DNA of 47,961 nt from Bacteroidota bacterium (GTDB lineage Bacteria > Bacteroidota > Bacteroidia > Chitinophagales > Chitinophagaceae), in the NCBI GenBank assembly GCA_013289175.1, contig JABDAN010000016.1, positions 1 through 47,961 of the forward strand, read 5' to 3'. Shown piece after piece: positions 25,267-35,903 of this stretch. Position 1 is the stretch's first letter, and each line of letters begins with the position of its first letter. The notes below the pieces were generated by a model. The model had not been told where the DNA came from. It did not search any database and saw only the letters and a list, made by a program, of their open reading frames with translations. The translations under genes and the position numbers were made by a program.

Positions 25267-27054
25267 ATGACCAAGCCAGAAAGGTTGTTCGACTGCATTG
25301 CTTACCAGCTGGAAAAATTTCCAAAACCGGACATGCTGGCTGCTAAGGAAAAAGGCAGCTGGAGAAAATACAGCACGAATGAAGTTTCCGAAACCGTCGA
25401 CCGGCTGGCCCTCGGTTTAGCGGCGCTCGGTATTTCCGGAAACGATTTAACGGTGGAGAATCAGGATAAAATCGGACTTATCTCCTTTAATCGCGCCGAA
25501 TGGCTGATAACCGATATGGCCGTTCAGAAATTGGGCGCAGTATTGGTTCCTATTTATCCAACCAGCAGCAACCAAGAAATAGAATTTATTTTCAATGATG
25601 CCAAAGTAAAATATGTATTTGTAGGTACGCTGGCGTTGTATGAAAAAGCCCTGGAGATAAAAACCCATGTGCCTTCCATTCAACATATTTATACCTACGA
25701 TGAGATCTCCGGGGCCGATCACTGGTCGGCGCTGATGCAACCCCTAACGCCTTCAAAAAAACAGGAACTGGAATCCATTGCCGGCAAAATCCTCCCAGAA
25801 CATCTTGCTACTTTGATATATACCTCCGGCACCACCGGAACACCCAAAGGTGTCATGCTTACGCATAAAAATATTCTGAGTAATGTGATGCTTTCAAAAC
25901 AGGCTTTCCCCTTTGAAGCTCGTCCGGATTTTAAAGTCCTCAGTTTCCTGCCGCTCAACCATATTTTTGAAAAAATGGTGAGTTATATTTATCTCTTTAG
26001 CGGCAACAGCATTTACTACGCAGAAAGTTTTGACACCATCGGAGCGAACCTGCTGGAAGTCAAACCAGACCTCTTTACAACCGTACCTCGGTTGCTGGAG
26101 AAAATTTTCGAAAAAATTATGTCAACCGGAGCTGCTTTAAAGGGCATAAAAAGAGTCCTGTTTTTCTGGGCAGTCAACCTGGGCAAGCGATATGACAACA
26201 ATACCCGCCAGGGTATCTGGTATTCCATGCAACTTTCGCTGGCCAATAAAATCATATTCAGTAAGTGGCGGCAGGCACTGGGAAACAATGTCAAATATAT
26301 CATTACGGGCGGTGCCGCCTGCCAGGAACGCCTTTTGCGTATTTTCAACAGCGCCGGCATTCCTTTGTATGAAGGCTACGGACCCACCGAACATTCTCCG
26401 GTCATTGCCGTAAACCGCAGAGGTCCCGGACTAAACCGCCTTGGAACCGTTGGACCCATCCTGGATGGCATCGAATTCAAACTGGAAGCCGATGGTGAAA
26501 TCTGTGTGAAAGGGCCCTGTGTAATGAAAGGATATTTCAAGCGTCCGGATCTCACGGCCGAAGCAATCATTGATGGATGGCTGCATACTGGTGATATCGG
26601 CCGGCTGGAAGACGGGAAGTTCCTGCGTATTACGGACAGAAAAAAAGAATTATTCAAAACCAGCGGTGGCAAATACGTAGCTCCATCAGCAATTGAGAAC
26701 AAACTCAAGGAATCCAGATTTATTGAACAGGTGGTTGTGGTGGGTGCTGAAATGAAATTTGTCGGCGCCCTCATTGTTCCGGCTTTTGGTCCACTCACCG
26801 AGTGGTGTAAACAACACGAATATGATACGAGTTCACATCAGGCCATGATCCAAAACCCGCAGGTGATAGAATTTTATAAATCGCTCGTCAACGATTTTAA
26901 TCCTCAGTTCAACCACGTGGAGCAAATAAAAAAATTCCAGCTTTTGCCAGAAGTGTGGAGTGTCGAAACGGGTGAACTCACCCCCAAACTTAATTTTAAA
27001 AGAAAGGTAGTCCTGGAAAAATACAAGTCTTATATAGACAAGATTTACGGATAA
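25267..27054 (+). CDS. fadD: Long-chain fatty-acid-CoA ligase (AMP-forming)
   Basis: 595 residues of the ANL superfamily; activates fatty acids to acyl-CoA via an acyl-AMP. The P-loop-like motif YTSGTTGTPKG is at 185-195. The adenine-binding GYGPTE is near 371-376, TGDIG follows near 443, and the C-terminal hinge reads DRKKELFKTSGG. The length and the GTPKGVMLTHKNI context match the FadD15/FAA1-like long-chain group common in Bacteroidota. The symbol denotes the family rather than proven orthology with E. coli fadD. Probably used in lipid recycling at the inner membrane. Confidence 0.93.
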   Translation: MTKPERLFDCIAYQLEKFPKPDMLAAKEKGSWRKYSTNEVSETVDRLALGLAALGISGNDLTVENQDKIGLISFNRAEWLITDMAVQKLGAVLVPIYPTSSNQEIEFIFNDAKVKYVFVGTLALYEKALEIKTHVPSIQHIYTYDEISGADHWSALMQPLTPSKKQELESIAGKILPEHLATLIYTSGTTGTPKGVMLTHKNILSNVMLSKQAFPFEARPDFKVLSFLPLNHIFEKMVSYIYLFSGNSIYYAESFDTIGANLLEVKPDLFTTVPRLLEKIFEKIMSTGAALKGIKRVLFFWAVNLGKRYDNNTRQGIWYSMQLSLANKIIFSKWRQALGNNVKYIITGGAACQERLLRIFNSAGIPLYEGYGPTEHSPVIAVNRRGPGLNRLGTVGPILDGIEFKLEADGEICVKGPCVMKGYFKRPDLTAEAIIDGWLHTGDIGRLEDGKFLRITDRKKELFKTSGGKYVAPSAIENKLKESRFIEQVVVVGAEMKFVGALIVPAFGPLTEWCKQHEYDTSSHQAMIQNPQVIEFYKSLVNDFNPQFNHVEQIKKFQLLPEVWSVETGELTPKLNFKRKVVLEKYKSYIDKIYG

Positions 27055-27110
27055 CAGATTTTGAAATAAAATGTTTTGGGATTTTCTTCCGGAGCTTTAA
27101 ATCCTAGACA

Positions 27111-29714
<2,604 letters not shown>

Positions 29715-29727
29715 CTTTTTAATCAGT

Positions 29728-29735
29728 TATCTTTG
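29728..29735 (+). promoter_or_regulatory. -7 promoter box of obgE
   Basis: TATCTTTG, an exact TAnnTTTG match, 18 nt before GTG 29754. It overlaps the in-frame TTG at 29733, so that codon cannot be the start of a transcript made here; this decides the obgE start. Confidence 0.5.
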
Positions 29736-29753
29736 CTGCCCGAAATACAAAAA

Positions 29754-30755
29754 GTGGAAAAAAGCAATTTCGTCGATCAGATCCGGGTTTTTTGCAAAAG
29801 CGGTCATGGTGGTGCTGGAAGCAAGCATTTTATGCGCACCAAATACAATGCACTGGCCGGACCGGACGGAGGCGATGGCGGAAGAGGAGGCCATATTATT
29901 TTGCGGGGGAACAAAAATACCTGGACCCTGCTGCCGCTGCGTTACTATAAAAATGTACATGCCGAAGATGGGGAAGCCGGGAGCGGCAACAACAGTTCCG
30001 GCCGTTTTGGTAAGGATATCTATATCGATGTACCCCTGGGTACCATTGCCAAAGACGAAACCAGCGGACGGGTGGAAGCCGAGATTTTGGAAGATGGCCA
30101 GGAAGCCATTTGGCTTCGGGGAGGCAGGGGGGGTCAGGGAAATGCACGGTTTGCCACGCCCACCAATCAGGCGCCGGAACACGCCCAGCCGGGAGAGCCT
30201 GGCATAGAAGGCTGGAAAGTGTTGGAATTAAAAGTACTGGCCGATGTAGGCCTGGTCGGATTTCCCAATGCGGGTAAATCGACCCTGCTATCGGTAATCA
30301 CGGCTGCGACCCCGAAGATTGCAGACTATGCTTTTACAACCCTGGTTCCTCAGCTGGGAATGGTGGAATACCGAGATGGAAAAAGTTTTTGCATCGCCGA
30401 CCTGCCGGGCATTATTGAAGGAGCCGCGGAAGGCAAGGGCCTCGGGCATCGATTTTTACGACATATAGAGAGAAACGTTGCCCTGCTGTTCATGATTCCG
30501 GCCGACAGTCCCGATCATAAAAAAGAATTTGAAATCCTGCGCAGTGAACTGGAACAGTTTAATCCGGAATTACTGGACAAACGATTTGTGATTGCCATCA
30601 GCAAATCAGATCTGCTTGATGAGGAATTGATCACCGCCATCCGAAAAGAATTGCCGGCGGATATCCCCAATATATTTATTTCTTCTCTCACCCACAGCGG
30701 CATTCAGGCACTCAAAGACCTGCTTTGGTCCATTATGAACGAAGGGGTGAGCTGA
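29754..30755 (+). CDS. obgE: GTPase ObgE/CgtA
   Basis: 333 residues; essential GTPase for 50S ribosome assembly and stress signalling. The glycine-rich Obg fold is at about 1-158 ([22 protein letters not shown]). The G domain has G1 GFPNAGKST (169-177), G3 DLPGIIEGA, and G4 SKSD in place of canonical NKxD (from memory, TKxD is common in this phylum). The extra C-terminal OCT domain is absent, as in other Bacteroidota. Start GTG 29754 gives [10 protein letters not shown], the usual N-terminus; see the -7 box at 29728. Confidence 0.96.
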   Translation: MEKSNFVDQIRVFCKSGHGGAGSKHFMRTKYNALAGPDGGDGGRGGHIILRGNKNTWTLLPLRYYKNVHAEDGEAGSGNNSSGRFGKDIYIDVPLGTIAKDETSGRVEAEILEDGQEAIWLRGGRGGQGNARFATPTNQAPEHAQPGEPGIEGWKVLELKVLADVGLVGFPNAGKSTLLSVITAATPKIADYAFTTLVPQLGMVEYRDGKSFCIADLPGIIEGAAEGKGLGHRFLRHIERNVALLFMIPADSPDHKKEFEILRSELEQFNPELLDKRFVIAISKSDLLDEELITAIRKELPADIPNIFISSLTHSGIQALKDLLWSIMNEGVS

Positions 30756-30796
30756 CCTGATTTTTGAATTTTCTTACCTTCATGGGATCTCCTGGC

Positions 30797-31972
30797 ATGA
30801 AAAGATTCACCCCATTTTTGATCCTGATGCAATTGCTGCAACCCATTTGGGCAATGAATCAGACTACCAGCGAGACCGACAGCAGCCATCCCCCGGTTTC
30901 CGACACAGCCGATCTGATCCTCCCTGCTGCACCTATAGTGGAGACTTTACTAGAAGAATCAGAGGATATCCGAAAAACCCGGGGCGTTCCGGGAATGGTA
31001 TACGCGGTATTCACCAAGGACAGCATTTTGGAGATCCAGGCACTGGGTTACCGGGTTTTTAAATTCAAAGACCGGGTGGCCGTGGACGATCGCTTTAATA
31101 TCGGCACCAACACGGCGGCATTTACCGCCTATATTGCAGCCAGGCTGGTGGAAGCAAAAAAAATCAGCTGGAACACAACCCTTCTTTCTGTATTTCCTGA
31201 ATTCACCAAAAAAACCTTTCCCGTTTATAAAACCATTACCCTGCAGGACCTGCTGAGTTGCAGAACCAGGATACCACCCTATATGGAAATGAGCGAATGG
31301 TTTAAAATTCCAAACTATAAAGGGAATATTGTAGTCAAGAGAAAATCTTTTACTTACTGGATGCTGCAACACCATCCGAATATGGAAAATTTTCTCACCG
31401 ATAAAATCTCCTTCTCCCTGGCCGGTTATGTCATGGCTGCTTCCATGATGGAGAAAGTAACCGGCAAATCCTGGGAAGACCTGGTCACCGAATATATCCG
31501 TAAACCCATGAAAATATCGATGAGTTATTCCTGGCCGAATATTACCGACCCTTCTGCCCCGGCCGGCCACTGGCAACAAGGTGGAACCTTTCATGCCGAA
31601 GAGCCTGAAACCTGGATCAAAGGAAATCCGGTGCTTTATCCCGGTCAGGCGATCTCCATCAGCATCGCGGACTATGTAAAATATATGCAGACCAGCCTGC
31701 AGGGTCTTGCCCACGAAAAAACAAAACTTTCGGCCCAGTACTTTGAATTTCTTTATTTTGGTATCCCCGATTATTCACTGGGATGGAACAACGGCAGTTT
31801 AAACAATCAATCCTTTGCATTCCACGAGGGTCTGTCACTGTTATTTAATTGCAGAACGGAGATCCTGAAGGAAAAAAATATAGGGATCATCGTCATGGGG
31901 AACTCCGGAGACAAGGATGGCAGGGGCGCGGTATTGGATATCACCCACCTGCTGGAAGAAAAATATTTCTGA
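30797..31972 (+). CDS. Beta-lactamase-fold protein with degenerate catalytic motifs
   Basis: 391 residues with a signal peptide (MKRFTPFLILMQ...IWA). The fold is that of class C beta-lactamases and serine hydrolases (Pfam Beta-lactamase): GVPGMVYAV near 63-71, FNIG then LQDLLSCRTRIPPY, VTGKSWEDLVTEYIRKPM. In active members FNIG/FRIG is followed by SxxK; here the residues are T104-N-T-A107, and the Tyr-x-Asn motif reads F206-S-L208. Only the HxG element (H343-E-G) remains. It is probably catalytically inactive, perhaps a peptidoglycan- or peptide-binding protein. An alternative start is ATG 30782. Follows obgE. Confidence 0.85.
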   Translation: MKRFTPFLILMQLLQPIWAMNQTTSETDSSHPPVSDTADLILPAAPIVETLLEESEDIRKTRGVPGMVYAVFTKDSILEIQALGYRVFKFKDRVAVDDRFNIGTNTAAFTAYIAARLVEAKKISWNTTLLSVFPEFTKKTFPVYKTITLQDLLSCRTRIPPYMEMSEWFKIPNYKGNIVVKRKSFTYWMLQHHPNMENFLTDKISFSLAGYVMAASMMEKVTGKSWEDLVTEYIRKPMKISMSYSWPNITDPSAPAGHWQQGGTFHAEEPETWIKGNPVLYPGQAISISIADYVKYMQTSLQGLAHEKTKLSAQYFEFLYFGIPDYSLGWNNGSLNNQSFAFHEGLSLLFNCRTEILKEKNIGIIVMGNSGDKDGRGAVLDITHLLEEKYF

Positions 31973-31995
31973 TATAGGACTTGAAAAACTAATCT

Positions 31996-32724
31996 ATGAA
32001 TTGCATTGCCATGATTCCGGCCAGATATGCTTCCACCCGTTTTCCCGCCAAGCTGATGCAAATGCTGGGCGACAAAACCGTTATCCGGCACACACATGAC
32101 AACGCGGTAGCAACGGGGTTATTCGATGAGGTGATCGTCGTTACCGACAGTTCCGTCATTTTTGATGAAATCCGAAACCACGGGGGTAAAGTGGTGATGA
32201 GCCGCAAACCCCACGAAAGCGGTAGTGACCGGATAGCGGAGGCGGTTGAAAACCTGGAGGTGGAAATTGTTGTCAACATTCAGGGCGACGAACCCTTCGT
32301 TCAAAAATCTCCATTGGAAAAATTATTGGAAGTTTTCAAAAAAGATCCCGAACATTTAGTACAGGTTGCATCGCTGATGCAGATTATAAAAGACAAAAAA
32401 AATATTGAAGATCCAAACTATGTGAAGGTCGCCGTGGATCTGCAGATGAATGCCCTCTTCTTCAGCCGCAGCGTGATTCCGTTTGCGCGGGATCCTTCCA
32501 TTCCCATTCCCTATTATGAACACATCGGAGTGTATGCCTTCCGCAAAAAAGCCCTGATGGATTTCACCCAATGGCCGGTCACTGCCCTGGAGGCTGCCGA
32601 AAAAATAGAATGCCTGCGATATCTGGAACATGGTATACCTTTAAAAATGGTTTTGACCGAGTATATGGGTATTGAAATCGACACACCAGCCGATCTGATG
32701 GCCGCTAAAAAATGGCTGGGCTAG
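31996..32724 (+). CDS. kdsB: 3-deoxy-manno-octulosonate cytidylyltransferase
   Basis: 242 residues. Couples CTP with Kdo (or 8-amino-Kdo) to CMP-Kdo, the donor for the inner core of lipid A. Motifs: N-terminal IPARYASTRFPAKLM (7-21), HESGSDRIAEA (73-83), QGDEP (96-100), and IEIDTPADL near the C-terminus. Normal length. Downstream are a ROK kinase and a KdnB-like dehydrogenase, suggesting an envelope-sugar cluster. Whether the substrate is Kdo or Kdo8N cannot be read from the sequence. Confidence 0.96.
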   Translation: MNCIAMIPARYASTRFPAKLMQMLGDKTVIRHTHDNAVATGLFDEVIVVTDSSVIFDEIRNHGGKVVMSRKPHESGSDRIAEAVENLEVEIVVNIQGDEPFVQKSPLEKLLEVFKKDPEHLVQVASLMQIIKDKKNIEDPNYVKVAVDLQMNALFFSRSVIPFARDPSIPIPYYEHIGVYAFRKKALMDFTQWPVTALEAAEKIECLRYLEHGIPLKMVLTEYMGIEIDTPADLMAAKKWLG

Positions 32725-32752
32725 GAACATAAAAAAGTTTAAAAGAAACTGC

Positions 32753-33664
32753 ATGAAAGAAACAATGTGGGGTATCGACCTGGGAGGAACCAAGGTGGAG
32801 GGGATCATCTTAAAAAGCGCCAAAGATCCGGAAACATTGATCAGGACCAGGGTAGATACGGAAGCAGCGAAAGGTTACGATCATGTCATCGGTCAGATAG
32901 AAAAACTGGTGACCAAGATGAAGGCGGAATCAAACCAAAAACCAGATTGTATCGGATTTGGAACTCCGGGCATCCTGGATCCGATTTCGCATACCCTAAA
33001 AAATTCCAACACCACTGTATTAAATCACCAACCTTTAAAAAAAGATCTGGAAGAACGCTTACAGCTCCCCGTTATACTGGCCAATGATGCCAATTGTTTT
33101 GCTTTGGCTGAGGCCACCTGGGGAGGCGTAAAAAAAGCGGCTCCTCATGCCCGGGTAGTATTTGGGATTATTATGGGTACCGGTGTCGGCGGCGGGTTGG
33201 TTATCGATGGAAAAATCTGGGAAGGCCACCACGGCATCGCCGGAGAATGGGGGCATAATTTCCTGGACGAATCAGGTGGTCCCTGTTACTGCGGGAAAAT
33301 AGGCTGTGTGGAAAAACTCATTTCAGGTCCTTCGCTGCAGAAATTTTATGAGTCCATTTCAGGTGTTAAGAAACACCTCAAGGAAATCGTGCAGCAGGTC
33401 GATACAGATCCCTATGCCCGTCATACGATTGACCGGTTAAACCATTTTTTCGGAAAGGCCGTTTCCTCGATCACCAATATGCTGGATCCGGATATCATTG
33501 TCGTGGGAGGAGGTGTTGGAAATATTGATGAAATTTATAGCGAGGGCGTAAAGAGTTTAAAACATTTTATTTTTAATAACTATTGTACCGTTCCGGTGAT
33601 TCGTCCGGAACTGGGAGACAGCGCGGGTGTTTTTGGAGCAGCTGCCCTGACACAAAGGACTTAA
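32753..33664 (+). CDS. ROK-family sugar kinase
   Basis: 303 residues. ATP-dependent sugar kinase fold: phosphate-1 loop DLGGTKVEG near 9-17, catalytic D112 in LANDANCFA, MGTGVGGGLV (141-150), H159/H160 in EGHHGIAGEWGH, and the zinc ligands of CxCGxxGC at C178, C180 and C185. The protein should be active; the substrate is likely glucose, fructose, mannose or an N-acetyl-hexosamine. It lies 28 nt after kdsB and 28 nt before the KdnB-like gene, suggesting a shared role in sugar supply, but this is not proven. Confidence 0.92.
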   Translation: MKETMWGIDLGGTKVEGIILKSAKDPETLIRTRVDTEAAKGYDHVIGQIEKLVTKMKAESNQKPDCIGFGTPGILDPISHTLKNSNTTVLNHQPLKKDLEERLQLPVILANDANCFALAEATWGGVKKAAPHARVVFGIIMGTGVGGGLVIDGKIWEGHHGIAGEWGHNFLDESGGPCYCGKIGCVEKLISGPSLQKFYESISGVKKHLKEIVQQVDTDPYARHTIDRLNHFFGKAVSSITNMLDPDIIVVGGGVGNIDEIYSEGVKSLKHFIFNNYCTVPVIRPELGDSAGVFGAAALTQRT

Positions 33665-33692
33665 ATCCTATCAACTTTTTAACCAGTCAGTC

Positions 33693-34769
33693 ATGATGAA
33701 ATTCAGAAATTTCAAGATGGTCAGTTATGTTGTATATGGAAGGGGTAGCTTCCATCAACTGGATGAAATCCTGGAACCACAAAGACGTGGCGAATCGCCC
33801 ATGATTTTTCTAGTGGATCATTTTTTCCAGCACAAGCCCCTGGCCGATCGCATTCCTTTGCGCGGCAAGGATAAAATCATCTTCGCTGATGTCAATCAGG
33901 AACCCAAGACCAAGCAGGTGGATCAGCTGGCCGCCCAGATCAAAGAGGAATTTGGTGCCATCAGCGGCGTGATCGGCATAGGCGGCGGCTCGGTCATGGA
34001 TCTGGCAAAAGCCGTTTCCCTGATGATGAACAATCCGGGTTCCTCTGCAGACTATCAGGGTTGGGACCTGGTAAAAAATCCCGGAGTATATAAGGCGGGT
34101 ATACCCACTTTGAGTGGAACGGGAGCCGAGGTTTCACGGACCACGGTACTAACCGGACCCACCAGAAAACTGGGCATGAATTCGGATTTTACCCCCTTTG
34201 ATCAAATCGTACTCGATCCGGAGCTTACGGCCGGGGCTCCCGTGAACCAGCGTTTTTATACCGGAATGGACTGTTATATTCATTGCATCGAAAGTCTCAC
34301 CGGTACCTTTCTTAACGAGTTCAGTAAATCCTATGGCGAAAAAGCACTCAGTCTATGCCAGGAAGTCTTTTTAGGAGAGGAGACCTGGGGTCCTTTGCAC
34401 GATGACCGCCTCATGATGGCATCCTATGCTGGCGGGATGAGTATTGCCTATTCCCAAGTAGGTGTAGCACATGCCGTGAGTTATGGTTTGGGTTATCTGC
34501 TGGGAACCAAACATGGCGTCGGCAATTGTATCGTCTTTGACAAACTGGAAGCGTACTACCCACAAGGGGTAAAAGAATTCAAAAAAATGGTGGAAAAGAA
34601 TCGGATAGATATTCCCCAACATATTACCCGAGGGTTGAGCGATGAACAATTTGACACGATGATCAATGTTTCCCTGGGCATGAAACCGCTTTGGGAAAAC
34701 GCATTGGGGCCTGATTGGGAAAAACAAATGACCAGGGAAAAACTCCGAGCATTGTATGAAAGACTTTAG
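33693..34769 (+). CDS. kdnB: Iron-containing alcohol dehydrogenase, KdnB-like (Kdo 8-oxidase)
   Basis: 358 residues. Group III iron-dependent alcohol dehydrogenase fold: NAD-binding GGGSVMDLAKA (97-107) and metal ligands D193, H197, H260 and H274 (in GMDCYIHCIE, HAVSYGLGYLLGTKH). The sequence belongs to the branch annotated as 3-deoxy-alpha-D-manno-octulosonate 8-oxidase; in Shewanella KdnB oxidises Kdo C8 so that KdnA can install an amino group. The position two genes after kdsB fits this. The KdnA aminotransferase is not in the window, so assignment stays tentative. Confidence 0.75.
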   Translation: MMKFRNFKMVSYVVYGRGSFHQLDEILEPQRRGESPMIFLVDHFFQHKPLADRIPLRGKDKIIFADVNQEPKTKQVDQLAAQIKEEFGAISGVIGIGGGSVMDLAKAVSLMMNNPGSSADYQGWDLVKNPGVYKAGIPTLSGTGAEVSRTTVLTGPTRKLGMNSDFTPFDQIVLDPELTAGAPVNQRFYTGMDCYIHCIESLTGTFLNEFSKSYGEKALSLCQEVFLGEETWGPLHDDRLMMASYAGGMSIAYSQVGVAHAVSYGLGYLLGTKHGVGNCIVFDKLEAYYPQGVKEFKKMVEKNRIDIPQHITRGLSDEQFDTMINVSLGMKPLWENALGPDWEKQMTREKLRALYERL

Positions 34770-34943
34770 CCAAGAAGGGAATCGGTCTTTTCTGGTTGAC
34801 TAGGTGGGACAATCTTTGAAGGCCAAACGGTTCCCCATTGCAATCCCCCCAACCTCGGGTAAAACCTCCACAATCTCCAAATTAGCTTCTGAGACATTCA
34901 GTCTTAAATGATTACCCCGCTAAGGGAAACACTTATCCGGCAT

Positions 34944-34965
34944 TAATTTTGCTACTTTAGCAAAA
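34944..34965. promoter_or_regulatory. -7 box with overlapping palindrome upstream of the GT14 gene
   Basis: TAATTTTG (34944-34951), an exact -7 box 73 nt before ATG 35025. Overlapping it is the perfect inverted repeat TTTTGCTA (34947-34954) / TAGCAAAA (34958-34965) around CTT. It could be an operator, or a short hairpin near the start of the transcript. Confidence 0.45.
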
Positions 34966-35024
34966 CTGCTTCAGTAAGAAGTTACACCTGATTCCTGTCT
35001 AATCCCCCTGAAACTACTACCATC

Positions 35025-35894
35025 ATGCGGATCGCGTGTATCATAATGGCGCATAAAGAACCTCATCAGATTGAGCGTTTGATTCGTAAATTCAGTCCCT
35101 TCCCCACATTCGATATTTATATCCATCTGGACAAAAAAATTGACCCTGCACCTTTTGAATACCTTTCCAAAATCCCGAATGTCTATTTTATTGAAAAACG
35201 CGTCTCAGTTCGATGGGCCTCCTATAGTTTTCTGCATGCCATCTTACAATCCTTCAAAGAAGTGCTCGGAAAAGGCATTCCTTATGATTTTCTGAGTTTG
35301 ATGAGCGGACAGGACTATCCCATCAAACCCGTTTCGGATTTCTATCATACACTTGAAAAAAATGCCGGAAAAAATTTTATCAGTTTTGAAGAGGATGGAT
35401 CCTGGTGGAAACACGCCATAACCCGAATCCATAAATACCACTTTACCAATTTTGGATTTCGCGGAAAATATAAACTGCAGTTTTTCCTCAATGCGCTGCT
35501 TCCCAACCGAAAATTTCCATTGCCTTTTGTTCTTTATGGGGGACCCCGTGCGATGTGTATGACCCTGACGGCCGATTGTGCCGCCTACGTGGTGGAATTT
35601 ATTGAACAGGATAAAAAACTGCGCCGCTTTATTCGGTTTACCTGGGGGCCAGATGAATTTGTTATTCCCACCATCATCATGAATTCCCGGTTCAGGGAAA
35701 CGGTCATCAACGATAACTTCTATTATATAGACTGGACCCACGGTGGCTCCAATCCTAAAATTCTGGCAGCTGAAGACTACAATCTGTTGGTTACTTCCGA
35801 CAAACTCATGGCCAGGAAATTTGACATAGTCGGCGCAGAAACCATCTTGGATCTGCTGGACAAAGAAATCGGGCATTCGGCCAACGGAAAATAA
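35025..35894 (+). CDS. GT14 beta-1,6-N-acetylglucosaminyltransferase-like glycosyltransferase
   Basis: 289 residues of the core-2/I-branching glycosyltransferase family. Recognisable parts are ACIIMAHKEPHQIERLI at the N-terminus, YIHLDKK (31-38), FLSLMSGQDYPIKP, FTWGPDEFVIPT and WTHGGSNPKIL. In this family the ligand set includes SGQDYP and the GPDE acidic pair. No signal peptide; probably cytoplasmic or peripheral, acting on cell-surface glycan precursors. The acceptor is unknown. Convergent with the prolyl isomerase gene, 9 nt away. Confidence 0.88.
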   Translation: MRIACIIMAHKEPHQIERLIRKFSPFPTFDIYIHLDKKIDPAPFEYLSKIPNVYFIEKRVSVRWASYSFLHAILQSFKEVLGKGIPYDFLSLMSGQDYPIKPVSDFYHTLEKNAGKNFISFEEDGSWWKHAITRIHKYHFTNFGFRGKYKLQFFLNALLPNRKFPLPFVLYGGPRAMCMTLTADCAAYVVEFIEQDKKLRRFIRFTWGPDEFVIPTIIMNSRFRETVINDNFYYIDWTHGGSNPKILAAEDYNLLVTSDKLMARKFDIVGAETILDLLDKEIGHSANGK

Positions 35895-35903
35895 AATCTT
35901 CGA

